Shown: piece after piece, positions 1 to 6,062 of the stretch
How the letters are laid out: every line of letters begins with the position of its first letter
How positions within the stretch are numbered: the first letter of the stretch is position 1
Source of the DNA: CG10-46-32 sp964606465
GTDB taxonomy: Bacteria > Patescibacteriota > Patescibacteriia > UBA2169
NCBI GenBank assembly: GCA_964606465.1
Contig: CAZSGI010000032.1
Span: 1 to 8,226, forward strand
Reading direction: 5' to 3'
Length of the DNA: 8,226 bases
Made by a program: the position numbers and the translations under genes
The notes under the pieces: model-generated
The model's database searches: none
What the model was told of the DNA's origin: nothing
What the model saw: only the letters and a program-made list of their open reading frames with translations

Positions 1-508
1 CGCGTGCCCGGACTGCGGCAAGAGGGTCAAAGCTGTCAAATCCATTGAAGTCGGGAACATCTTTGATCTTGGTGCCAAGTTTTCCAAAGATTTCGGATTG
101 AAGTTCACGGACGAGGACGGGAAATCAAAAGAAGTCGTCATCGGCTGCTACGGCATCGGCATCTCTCGGTTGATGGGCGCCATTGTTGAGGTGCGCCACG
201 ACGAGGCTGGCATTATCTGGCCCGAGGAGGTCGCGCCGTATGCGTACCACCTTGTCAGTTTGGGGGATGATGACGGCGCGTACCGGCAATCAGAAAAACT
301 TTACAAGCAGCTCGTCAAAGCAGGAAAAGAAGTGCTCTGGGACGATAGGCGCGAAGCGTCAAATGCGGAAAAGCTCGCTGACGCGGATTTGATCGGCATC
401 CCGACCCGTTTGGTCATCAGCCCCAAGACCAAAGGTAAGGTTGAGGTCAAAAAGCGCGGCGGGAAAAAGACAGAATTAGTAAATAGCACTGTCATCGCGA
501 GCGAGTGA
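1..508 (+). CDS. proS: Prolyl-tRNA synthetase, C-terminal part (5' end outside the window)
   Basis: Class II synthetase that charges tRNA-Pro with proline in the cytoplasm. The reading frame starts at base 2 and shows 168 residues before TGA at 506-508. Visible first is a CPDCGKR zinc-like knuckle and the EVGNIFDLGAKFS segment, matching the EVGHIF...LGTKYS signature of bacterial ProRS. Next comes class II motif 3 as GCYGIGISRLMGAIVE, then NHDE/GIIWPEEVAPY-like sequence leading into the anticodon-binding domain (LYKQLVKAGKEVLWDDR...ADLIGIPTRLVISP...GKVEVKKR). The usual family ending after KVEVKKR, roughly EL-x-LEE-type helix residues, is replaced by a short tail TVIASE. That tail is encoded by a palindromic repeat beginning near base 490, so the 3' end appears remodelled by that element. 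The serS gene follows 77 bases downstream on the same strand. Identity is very secure; the upstream catalytic part and any editing domain cannot be seen. Confidence 0.96.
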   Translation, partial: ACPDCGKRVKAVKSIEVGNIFDLGAKFSKDFGLKFTDEDGKSKEVVIGCYGIGISRLMGAIVEVRHDEAGIIWPEEVAPYAYHLVSLGDDDGAYRQSEKLYKQLVKAGKEVLWDDRREASNAEKLADADLIGIPTRLVISPKTKGKVEVKKRGGKKTELVNSTVIASE

Positions 509-580
509 TAGCGAGCGTGGCGATCCCGTGCCACTTTGACGGGATTGCTTCGTCGGCGAGTACGCCTCCTCGCAATGACA
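490..580. repeat. Imperfect palindromic repeat element spanning the proS 3' end and serS leader
   Basis: The left arm (490-528) begins TGTCATCGCGAG and ends GGCGATCCCG. The right arm (540-580) reverse-complements to TGTCATTGCGAG...GCAATCCCG, so the outer 12 and inner 8-9 positions pair with few mismatches. The arms flank a short centre (529-539). The ends, with their GTCATTGCGAG...GCAATCCC pattern, resemble dispersed palindromic elements known in several bacterial phyla, and the overall style recalls the Rickettsia palindromic elements. The element is open in the serS frame throughout and encodes the last six residues of ProS. No other copy was seen in this window. That it is dispersed in the genome is inference. 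Confidence 0.75.
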
Positions 581-585
581 ATCCT

Positions 586-1842
586 ATGCTGGACATCCAA
601 TTCATCCGGGAGCACCCGGACAAAGTCAAGGAGAACAACAAGATTCGCGGCTCGCGCGTTCGGGTTGACGAGATTTTGGAATTGGACGCAAAGCGGCGGG
701 CGCTCATCACTGAAATTGACGAGAAGCGCGCCGAGCTGAAGTCAAAATCAAAGTCAAAACCGTCTCCGGATGAGATCAAGAAGTTAAAGGCGCTCGGCGA
801 CTCCGTAAAAAAATTGGAAGAAAAGCTTGCTCCGGTTGAATCAGCCCTGCATGAACTTTTGATCCAGCTTCCGAACATCACGCACGAGTCAGTGCCAGTC
901 GGAAAGGATGCGGCCGAAAACCGCGAAGTCAAAACATGGGGCAAAAAGCCGAAGTTTCATTTTGATATCAAGGACCACGCCGAGCTCGGCGCAGCTTTGG
1001 ATTTGATTGACACGGAGCGGGGCGCAAAAGTGTCCGGCTCCAGGTTCTGGTATTTGAAAAACGATCTGGTGATGCTGGAGTTCGCGATTATCCAGTACGC
1101 GGCGAATTTTATGCGGGAGCGGGGGTTTACCCCAATACTTCCGCCCATGCTCGTGCGCGAGCACGCCATGTTCGGAAGTGGCTTTTTTCCGGCAGAAAAA
1201 AATGAAATCTACAAGGTCAACGCGGACGAAGATGATCTGTACCTCATCGGCACGGCCGAGGTTCCGCTCGCGTCCTACCACGCGGATGAGGTCATTGACG
1301 TTTCTTCGGGTCCGCTCAAGTACTTTGGGTTTTCATCCTGCTTCAGGCGCGAAGCCGGGGCGTACGGCACAGACACCGCGGGCATCATCCGGGGCCACCA
1401 GTTTGATAAGGTGGAGATGTTCGTGTTCTGCTCGGAAGAGGACTCCTGGGACATGCACGAGCGCATGCTCGCCGCGGGCGAGGAGTTCTGGCAGTCCTTA
1501 AAAATTCCGTACCGCGTGCTCAACATGTGCTCCGGAGACATTGGCGCGCCGAACGCCAAGAAGTACGATATAGAGGGCTGGTTCCCGGGCCAGAACCGGT
1601 ACCGCGAACTGGCGTCGTGCAGCAATGACACGGACTTCCAGGCTCGCCGCTTGAACATCAAGTACAAAGATGGGGGCGAGTCAAAGTTTGTCCATACGCT
1701 CAACAACACCGTGGCTGCTTTGGGCCGCACCATGATTGTCATCATGGAAAACTACCAGCAGAAAGACGGCTCCATTGAAATCCCGAAGGTATTGCGGGGC
1801 TACCTGGGAGGGCAGAAGAAGATTGAGGCTAAAGCGTCTTGA
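586..1842 (+). CDS. serS: Seryl-tRNA synthetase
   Basis: Class II synthetase that forms Ser-tRNA-Ser (and would also serylate tRNA-Sec if one exists). It has 418 residues, the normal bacterial length. Residues 1 to about 110 form the long antiparallel coiled-coil tRNA-binding arm (MLDIQFIREHPDKVKE start, then Lys/Glu-rich helices with a SKSKSKPS linker). The catalytic core contains the TAEVPL serine-binding segment (T223-L228), motif 2 as FRREAGAYGTDTAGIIRGHQF (from F253), and motif 3 with NNTVAALGRT (N373-T382, Arg381) followed by ENYQ. An in-frame GTG at 505 overlaps the proS stop, but the 27 extra residues would come from the palindromic repeat. The ATG at 586 gives the canonical SerRS N-terminus. 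No purine-rich Shine-Dalgarno precedes this ATG because the repeat arm lies there, so translation may rely on coupling or on an SD-independent route. No terminator was seen after the stop. Confidence 0.96.
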   Translation: MLDIQFIREHPDKVKENNKIRGSRVRVDEILELDAKRRALITEIDEKRAELKSKSKSKPSPDEIKKLKALGDSVKKLEEKLAPVESALHELLIQLPNITHESVPVGKDAAENREVKTWGKKPKFHFDIKDHAELGAALDLIDTERGAKVSGSRFWYLKNDLVMLEFAIIQYAANFMRERGFTPILPPMLVREHAMFGSGFFPAEKNEIYKVNADEDDLYLIGTAEVPLASYHADEVIDVSSGPLKYFGFSSCFRREAGAYGTDTAGIIRGHQFDKVEMFVFCSEEDSWDMHERMLAAGEEFWQSLKIPYRVLNMCSGDIGAPNAKKYDIEGWFPGQNRYRELASCSNDTDFQARRLNIKYKDGGESKFVHTLNNTVAALGRTMIVIMENYQQKDGSIEIPKVLRGYLGGQKKIEAKAS

Positions 1843-1869
1843 CTGCCGCCATGCGAGTTGTGGTATACT
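1839..1869 (+). promoter_or_regulatory. Promoter for the holin-like gene (TTGACT / extended -10 TGG-TATACT)
   Basis: A -35-like TTGACT (1839-1844) overlaps the serS stop codon. A -10 TATACT (1864-1869) follows after 19 bases and is preceded by TGG, an extended -10. The same ten bases TGGTATACTA recur at the promoter near 8024. The predicted start of transcription (about 1876) is only a few bases before the ATG at 1879, which predicts a leaderless mRNA. Confidence 0.6.
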
Positions 1870-1878
1870 AACATCACT

Positions 1879-2124
1879 ATGAAGCTAAACGCAAAAGCGT
1901 TCGCCCTCGCGGGCGGCATCCTGTGGGCGGCAATCGTGCTCATCGGAACCGTCGTGGCCACGGCAACGGCCTACGGGAGCGCGTTCATGGAGCTCTTCGT
2001 GGGCGCGTACCCGTGGTACACGGTCACGTACCCGGGCGCCGTGATCGGCGCGATCCTCGGGTTCGTGGACGGGTACGTCGGCTGCTGGGTGTTCGCGTGG
2101 CTCTACAACAAGCTCGCGAAATAA
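1879..2124 (+). CDS. Small two-helix membrane protein, holin-like family
   Basis: This 81-residue protein begins MKLNAKAFALAGGILWAA. It has two hydrophobic helices, about residues 8-32 (ALAGGILWAAIVLIGTVVATATAYG) and 50-76 (TYPGAVIGAILGFVDGYVGCWVFAWLYN). Between them is an aromatic segment (ELFVGAYPWYTV), and the protein ends in a short basic tail, NKLAK. The pattern MKLN-x-KA...GGILW...YPGY/WYTV...GA-IG-ILGF-DG...FAWLYN matches a family commonly annotated 'bacteriophage holin' in Patescibacteria and archaea. The label is by similarity; no lysis genes are nearby, so a cellular membrane role is at least as likely. The ATG at 1879 is chosen because the upstream in-frame TTG at 1858 lies inside the predicted promoter. 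There is no Shine-Dalgarno, consistent with a leaderless transcript. Helix glycines and small residues suggest tight oligomeric packing (inference). Confidence 0.8.
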   Translation: MKLNAKAFALAGGILWAAIVLIGTVVATATAYGSAFMELFVGAYPWYTVTYPGAVIGAILGFVDGYVGCWVFAWLYNKLAK

Positions 2125-2205
2125 CAGAAACAGAACATTCAATGCGAAGGAAGTGTACTCCCATTTTTTGGGTTGGGTAATTTTGTATACTTTTGATGCG
2201 CATCT

Positions 2206-2247
2206 ATGGCTGTCCCCCCCTCTACCTAGTTAGGCTGGGCCATTTTT
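2206..2247 (+). terminator. Weak candidate terminator after the holin-like gene
   Basis: ATGGC (2206-2210) can pair with GCCAT (2239-2243), and a run of five T (2243-2247) follows. A small inner CCTA...TAGG pairing lies between, next to a run of seven C. The stem is short and the loop large, so support is weak. A TATACT at 2186-2191 just upstream could alternatively start a short RNA that ends here. Confidence 0.25.
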
Positions 2248-2274
2248 GACTTTTTACCATCTTTCTTGTACAGT
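2246..2274 (+). promoter_or_regulatory. Promoter of the zinc-ribbon / trpS / methyltransferase operon
   Basis: TTGACT (2246-2251), a spacer of 17, then TACAGT (2269-2274). A second AT-rich -10-like TATATT sits at 2277-2282. Transcription would begin near 2281-2290 and give a leader of about 60-70 bases before the ATG at 2352. The upstream region has no other reading frame on this strand that looks real. Confidence 0.5.
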
Positions 2275-2284
2275 AGTATATTAA

Positions 2285-2333
2285 GTTGTTCATATACAAC
2301 GGGTTCATTGATAATTCGCCCATACGAAAGGGC
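2285..2333 (+). promoter_or_regulatory. Leader hairpins upstream of the zinc-ribbon gene
   Basis: Two small stem-loops lie in the predicted 5' leader. GTTGT (2285-2289) pairs with ACAAC (2296-2300). GCCC (2318-2321) pairs with GGGC (2330-2333) and ends one base before the AGGAAGG Shine-Dalgarno (2334-2340). Neither has a U-tract. No T-box or known riboswitch core was recognised. They may only set ribosome access. Confidence 0.35.
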
Positions 2334-2351
2334 AGGAAGGATTTGATTTCC

Positions 2352-2585
2352 ATGCTTTCTGGAAGCAGGGGCGTCTCCTATTTCTGCAAGCAGTGCCAGG
2401 TGACCACTGCCGGCATTGCGCTGGCGGATACGCCGGGCCGGCGTTGGTGCCCGATATGCCGGTCCCCGCTTTTGAAGTGCGGCCATTGCCGCCGGAACAC
2501 GTCCGGCACAATCACGCCGGAAGGGATCCGGTGCGGCAGATGCCGCCAGATGAACACACAACCGTCGGAAACGACAGGAGCTTGA
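2352..2585 (+). CDS. Small double zinc-ribbon protein upstream of trpS
   Basis: A 77-residue protein with eight cysteines in four CxxC knuckles: C12-x2-C15 with C33-x2-C36, and C43-x2-C46 with C61-x2-C64. This layout fits two tandem zinc ribbons (FCKQC...WCPIC, then KCGHC...RCGRC). The ribbons are joined by short basic stretches, so nucleic-acid or ribosome/tRNA-associated binding is plausible but unproven. The ATG at 2352 has an AGGAAGG Shine-Dalgarno eleven bases upstream. An in-frame TTG at 2286 lies at the predicted transcription start and is unlikely. The stop is four bases before the trpS ATG and the trpS Shine-Dalgarno lies inside this gene, so the two are probably translationally coupled. 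Alternatives are a rubredoxin-like or Fe-S miniprotein. I do not recognise a named family. The regular cysteine spacing argues strongly that the frame is coding. Confidence 0.72.
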   Translation: MLSGSRGVSYFCKQCQVTTAGIALADTPGRRWCPICRSPLLKCGHCRRNTSGTITPEGIRCGRCRQMNTQPSETTGA

Positions 2586-2589
2586 AGCG

Positions 2590-3588
2590 ATGAAAGAAGT
2601 CGTGCTTTCCGGAATCCGCGCCACGGGCAATTTGCACATCGGCAATTTGCTGGGTGCGATTCGGCACTTTGTGGAGTTCCAAGAGAGTGGCGACCACCGG
2701 TGCTTCTACTTCGTGGCTGACCAGCACACCCTCACCACGCCCTATGATCCCGAGGAGTTGCGCACCAACCTCGTGGAGATGGTGAAGGATTGGCTGGCCA
2801 TGGGGCTTGACCCCGAACGCTCGCTCATCTACGTGCAGTCCAGCGTGCCGGAGATCAGCGAACTCGCGCTCTACCTCGGCATGGTGACGCCATTGAGTGT
2901 CTTACAGAACATCCCGACATTCAAGGATCTTGTGCGCAAGCATCCGGACCAGGTGAGCCATGGGATGCTCACGTATCCCGTGCTCATGGCTGCGGACATC
3001 CTCGGGCCCAAGGCAACGCTGGTGCCGGTGGGAAGCGACCAGGTGCCGAACGTGGAGCTCGCGCGCGAGATCGCCAGGTGGTTCAACAACCGCTTTGGGG
3101 AGACCTTTGTCGTCCCCCGGATGATGCGGGAGATGGTGAAGGTGGTTGGCTTGGACGGGGAGAAGATGGGGAAGTCGGAGAAGGACAACGCCATCCCCAT
3201 GAACGCACCCATCCCCGAGATTCGGCAGCGCTACCTCACCAGCGGAGTCACGGACAAGGAACGTACGACCATGGACAAACCTGGCGATCCCTACAACCGC
3301 TGCAAGTCCGTGTATTCGGTGCACGAGATCGTCACGCCAGGCGAAACTGACACGCGCGAGATTGCCAACGCGTGCAGGGCCGCGCAGATCGGATGCGTAG
3401 AGTGCAAGCACCGGCTTGTGGACAGCCTGGCGGTGATACTTGAGCCGTACCAGGCGCGCCGCGCCGAGCTCGCGGGCAAGGACGGCTACGTCCGCGAGGT
3501 TCTCCACGAAGGCGGCAAGCGTGCACGCGCCATCATCGCGGAGACCGTGGCCGAGGTGCGTGACAAGATGGGGATCGTGTTGTACTAG
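2590..3588 (+). CDS. trpS: Tryptophanyl-tRNA synthetase with a possible [4Fe-4S] cysteine motif
   Basis: Class I synthetase that charges tRNA-Trp. It has 332 residues, a normal TrpRS length. The N-terminus reads LSGIRATGNLHIGN, with the HIGH-type signature as HIGN at 16-19. The Rossmann-fold core contains DQHTLTTP and the substrate region VPVGSDQVPNVELAREIA. The second signature is K192-MGK-S196 (KMSKS type). The C-terminal helical part has four cysteines, C238-x23-C262-x6-C269-x2-C272, within residues that read RCKSVYSVHE...ACRAAQIGCVECK. This closely matches the C-x22-C-x6-C-x2-C cluster-binding motif described for Thermotoga maritima TrpRS, with one extra residue in the first gap. The ATG at 2590 has AGGAG (2576-2580) nine bases upstream. 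The gene sits between the zinc-ribbon gene and the chorismate-mutase-like/methyltransferase gene in one operon. Its substrate, tRNA-Trp(CCA), is encoded in the same window. Confidence 0.97.
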   Translation: MKEVVLSGIRATGNLHIGNLLGAIRHFVEFQESGDHRCFYFVADQHTLTTPYDPEELRTNLVEMVKDWLAMGLDPERSLIYVQSSVPEISELALYLGMVTPLSVLQNIPTFKDLVRKHPDQVSHGMLTYPVLMAADILGPKATLVPVGSDQVPNVELAREIARWFNNRFGETFVVPRMMREMVKVVGLDGEKMGKSEKDNAIPMNAPIPEIRQRYLTSGVTDKERTTMDKPGDPYNRCKSVYSVHEIVTPGETDTREIANACRAAQIGCVECKHRLVDSLAVILEPYQARRAELAGKDGYVREVLHEGGKRARAIIAETVAEVRDKMGIVLY

Positions 3589-3598
3589 GCAGTTCACC

Positions 3599-3632
3599 GG
3601 TGGGCGGCCTTTCCAAAAGGAAGCCGCCCACC
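3599..3632 (+). promoter_or_regulatory. Strong intercistronic hairpin between trpS and the methyltransferase gene
   Basis: GGTGGGCGGC (3599-3608) pairs perfectly with GCCGCCCACC (3623-3632). Inside, after a two-base CT bulge, TTCC (3611-3614) pairs with GGAA (3619-3622) around an AAAA loop. No T-tract follows; instead CAAACCAC leads to the AAAGGAG Shine-Dalgarno (3641-3647) of the next gene. It is therefore unlikely to be a simple intrinsic terminator. It could protect or process the trpS mRNA end, or cause partial attenuation of the downstream gene (inference). Confidence 0.65.
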
Positions 3633-3653
3633 CAAACCACAAAGGAGCAATCA

Positions 3654-4877
3654 ATGCTCGGAGTGCTTTCTGGTCGCCCGAACGAGGATTGGACGATCGC
3701 GACTGACGATTTACCTACGTTGCCTGTGCTTGGCGAGCGCCTCAAGAGCGTTGACCAGCTGTTCTTGGAGGTGTTCGCTCAACGACTGCGGCTCGCGCAG
3801 CTCATTGAGGAGCGCAAGCGCAGGGATGCCCAAGTGGTCAAAGACTCCAAAGAGCAGGAAGAGAGCGGAAGGATATATCATAAGAAAAGAGAAACCGACC
3901 GGATTGCGCAGGCGCGTGAGTGGGCGGCCGGGCTCGGTGTGAACCCGGACTTTGCGCACGCACTCCAGTACTTCGCCATCGGCGAGGCGTGCAAGGTGCA
4001 GATGATTCAGCGCCAAGACAGGACGTTGCAGGCGCCTGAATTCGGGGGCGAGGACGAGGCATACACGTGGCGCAAGCAGCAGCTGCTTGCGCTGACCGCT
4101 TGCTGTGCAGACGGTTACGATCAGCAGTACGATTCCGCGTTCTCCGCGACCAAGGCGTACCTCGCGTTTGAAGCGCGTGTCCTCGGTGACGTGGCAGCCG
4201 GGCTTGATGCCACCGAACTCGCGCTGGACCTGGGGTGTGCAACCGGGCGTCAGGCGCTTGCGCTTGCCAACAGGTTCAGCCGCGTGCAGGGCTACGATAT
4301 CAGCCCGGACATGGTGCGCGTGGCGCGCGAGAAGCATGCTGCCAGCAACGGTACGAACGTACGGTTTGAGGTGGCTGACCTGGAGGGCGGCATTCCGCTC
4401 GGCGACGGGTGCGCAGACTTCGTGGTCATGGGAATGGGTGTTGCGAGCGACATTCGTGACATCAAGGGCGTGTTGCGCGAGGTGCGCCGGGTGCTCAAGT
4501 CCGGCGGCAAGGCGCTCCTGTCGTTCTACAACCGCAACGCGATCGTCTACGATTGGAACTTCATTCCCTGGCCGTTGCCGCTGGCCGCGTTCGTGAATCT
4601 GGACAAGCACTGCCTGGATGTTCGCTGGTCAGAGAACGGCCGTGAGGCTCGCACCTTTTCCATCTACGCGCGGCCGTACTCGCCGGACGATGTAGAAGCG
4701 CTCCTGCCAGGGGGCATGGTCATCACGCGCCAGACCACCTTTCCGACGCTCGCGTCGGTCCTGCCGGATGTGCTGTTCGTTGATCCCGCGGTCTGCGAGA
4801 GCGTGCTCGCGCTTGATGAGCATCTGGCGGACGCGGATCGCGGCGCGTACGCGCTCGTGACCGTGCGCAAGACATGA
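3654..4877 (+). CDS. Fusion of an AroQ-type chorismate-mutase-like domain with a SAM-dependent methyltransferase
   Basis: A 407-residue cytoplasmic protein. Residues about 24-121 form a three-helix AroQ-like domain (ERLKSVDQLFLEVFAQR...ERK...RETDRIAQ...LGVNPDF...EACKVQ). By hand alignment to E. coli chorismate mutase, R44, K55, R79, E80 and Q116 match the catalytic/ligand residues R28, K39, R51, E52 and Q88. R11 appears missing (Gly27, though Arg29 is close), D48 is His76 and S84 is Ala112. A charged insert of about 12 residues separates K55 from R79. From about 155 comes a class I methyltransferase: YDQQYD, motif I DLGCATG (192-198), the acidic post-I residue D215 in GYDIS, then ADLEGG and LREVRRVLKSGGKALLSFYNRN. 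The C-terminal 110 residues (WNFIPWPLP...YSPDDVEALL) probably form a substrate cap. The ATG at 3654 has AAAGGAG six bases upstream, so the GTG at 3600, inside the hairpin, is not used. It is co-oriented with trpS and followed by a terminator. The substrate is unknown. Confidence 0.82.
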   Translation: MLGVLSGRPNEDWTIATDDLPTLPVLGERLKSVDQLFLEVFAQRLRLAQLIEERKRRDAQVVKDSKEQEESGRIYHKKRETDRIAQAREWAAGLGVNPDFAHALQYFAIGEACKVQMIQRQDRTLQAPEFGGEDEAYTWRKQQLLALTACCADGYDQQYDSAFSATKAYLAFEARVLGDVAAGLDATELALDLGCATGRQALALANRFSRVQGYDISPDMVRVAREKHAASNGTNVRFEVADLEGGIPLGDGCADFVVMGMGVASDIRDIKGVLREVRRVLKSGGKALLSFYNRNAIVYDWNFIPWPLPLAAFVNLDKHCLDVRWSENGREARTFSIYARPYSPDDVEALLPGGMVITRQTTFPTLASVLPDVLFVDPAVCESVLALDEHLADADRGAYALVTVRKT

Positions 4878-4904
4878 AGTACTGCCCTTGGAGGGGATTC
4901 TCGT

Positions 4905-4948
4905 GGCGGCTCTTTCCACACCCAGTGGATCGAGCCGTCTTTTTTTTT
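4905..4948 (+). terminator. Rho-independent terminator after the methyltransferase gene (copy A)
   Basis: GGCGGCTC (4905-4912) pairs with GAGCCGTC (4932-4939). An inner CCAC/GTGG stem closes an ACCCA loop, and nine T follow (4940-4948). It lies 27 bases past the stop. The stem-loop is the same as the one at 6063-6097 except for one base (C instead of T at 4931). Confidence 0.9.
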
Positions 4949-4975
4949 GACTTATACATAGGTTGGGTGTAGGCT
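4947..4975 (+). promoter_or_regulatory. Candidate promoter of the transporter gene
   Basis: TTGACT (4947-4952) starts in the last T bases of the preceding terminator. A TAGGCT follows after 17 bases (4970-4975). The -10 is poor, and another AT-rich candidate (TATACG, 4997-5002) lies downstream, so the exact site is uncertain. Confidence 0.3.
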
Positions 4976-5044
4976 TAAGCGATATTTGCCCTTTGATATA
5001 CGACCTTAACAGCCCTGGCATCCCTGGGGAGAGGAGGTGAGTCC

Positions 5045-6031
5045 GTGTCTGGTTATCCGCGTTTTTCGCTGCGGTGGTGGCGGTACGTATTGATGTGCGC
5101 CATCGGCACGCTGGCTGCCACGAGCGCGTACCCGGTGTACCACAACAAGCTCGCCCATATTCCGCTACCAGTGAGCTTTTTCTGGTTCTCGTGCTTTGCC
5201 GCGCTGGCATCCTTTGTCGTTCCCGGGACGATCTTCGGCGGCCGAGGAAAGCCACTCATTGAGCGCATCGCCCTGGGCGAATGGCGCCGTTCAATCTCAC
5301 TCGGCAGCGGGTACGTTGTCGGAGCTGGCCTCGCCTACTCGCTGTACTTTCTGTTCCTGCTGAAATCGTTGCAGTACGAGCAGCCCGGGGTGGTGGTAAC
5401 CGTGCTCGTGCTTCAGCAGCTCGGGCCGGTTATCTTCTCTATCGCTGGGTTCTACTGGCTCGGCCACCGGTGCGCGCGATGGGGGGCCTACGGAGTGGGG
5501 AGCGTCCTGGTGGGGCTCGGGGTTGTGCTTTACAAGAACGCTCTCTCGGACCTCTTGGGTGGCCGCTTGTTTGATCCGGTGTTCTGGTTGGTTGTCCTAC
5601 TCACGGTATGCGACGCGGGGATGACCGTCCTCCGGGCCAAGCATAAGCAGCGGCATGACATTGATGCCCTCCATACCGTGCGCAGCATCAATCTCATCGC
5701 CGTGCTGTTCGGACTTGCGTGGATGGCGGCTGAGCGTTCATTCGCGCTTCCAAACGTCGTAGAATTCGGCGCCCTGGCTTTCATCGGTTTCGTTCCGTCT
5801 GCGCTTGCCTCTATTCTCGTTAACCGGTCAATTGACGTCATCGGCGTTCCCATGATGAGCAGCATCCGAAGCCTCCGCCCTTTTTTCATACTTGCATTCG
5901 GGTTTGTTCCGAGCGCATGGTTCTCGGTGGAGGCGACCCACCTCGGGGTAACGCACTATACCGGCATGGCGTTGGCGGCGTTCGGGCTTCTCGTGATCAT
6001 GTGGGTTGCGAAACCAGAAGAAGTTGTGTGA
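5045..6031 (+). CDS. DMT-superfamily (EamA-like) membrane transporter
   Basis: A 328-residue integral membrane protein with about ten hydrophobic helices (roughly residues 12-32, 41-64, 84-106, 113-137, 144-162, 173-195, 209-228, 236-258, 263-288 and 300-322). The two halves each end in a pattern typical of EamA repeats: LKSLQYEQPGVVVTVLVLQQLGPVIFSIAGFYWLGHR...GAYGVGSVLVGLGVVLY in the first half, and LVNRSIDVIGVPMMSSIRSLRPFFILAFGF...HYTGMALAAFGLLVIMW in the second. Members of this superfamily usually export amino acids, metabolites or nucleotide sugars by exchange or proton coupling; the cargo cannot be read from sequence. The GTG start at 5045 is supported by a GGAGGTGA Shine-Dalgarno (5033-5040) with four bases of spacing, close to a full match to the 16S anti-SD. 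It is transcribed alone: a terminator lies before it and another 31 bases after its stop. It converges on the TPR gene. Confidence 0.87.
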   Translation: MSGYPRFSLRWWRYVLMCAIGTLAATSAYPVYHNKLAHIPLPVSFFWFSCFAALASFVVPGTIFGGRGKPLIERIALGEWRRSISLGSGYVVGAGLAYSLYFLFLLKSLQYEQPGVVVTVLVLQQLGPVIFSIAGFYWLGHRCARWGAYGVGSVLVGLGVVLYKNALSDLLGGRLFDPVFWLVVLLTVCDAGMTVLRAKHKQRHDIDALHTVRSINLIAVLFGLAWMAAERSFALPNVVEFGALAFIGFVPSALASILVNRSIDVIGVPMMSSIRSLRPFFILAFGFVPSAWFSVEATHLGVTHYTGMALAAFGLLVIMWVAKPEEVV

Positions 6032-6062
6032 TGCCACAGGCAATCACCGGAGGGACGTTCAC

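Noticed and set aside
505..585. N-terminal extension of SerRS from the GTG at 505 that overlaps the proS stop
   Set aside because: The 27 added residues are the translation of the palindromic repeat, and MLDIQFIRE at 586 is the canonical family start.
1879..2124. Prophage remnant signalled by the holin-like protein
   Set aside because: No endolysin, structural, integrase or attachment-site sequence nearby; this family is common in non-phage contexts.
2252..2351. T-box or tryptophan attenuator in the trpS operon leader
   Set aside because: No T-box core, no terminator/antiterminator pair and no Trp-rich leader peptide were seen; only two short hairpins.
2226..2645. Minus-strand open frame of 139 codons opposite the zinc-ribbon gene
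   Set aside because: It overlaps the conserved start of trpS, shows no recognisable motif, and the plus strand there has a regular four-CxxC protein.
3600..3653. GTG at 3600 as the start of the methyltransferase fusion
   Set aside because: It lies inside the strong hairpin and has no Shine-Dalgarno; the ATG at 3654 has AAAGGAG at good spacing.
2902..3654. Minus-strand open frame (250 codons) opposite trpS
   Set aside because: Shadow of a certain gene; no coherent motif.
3711..4610. Long minus-strand open frame (299 codons) opposite the methyltransferase
   Set aside because: It is a shadow produced by GC-rich codon bias; composition is rich in His/Arg/Leu with no domain, while the plus strand has clear motifs.
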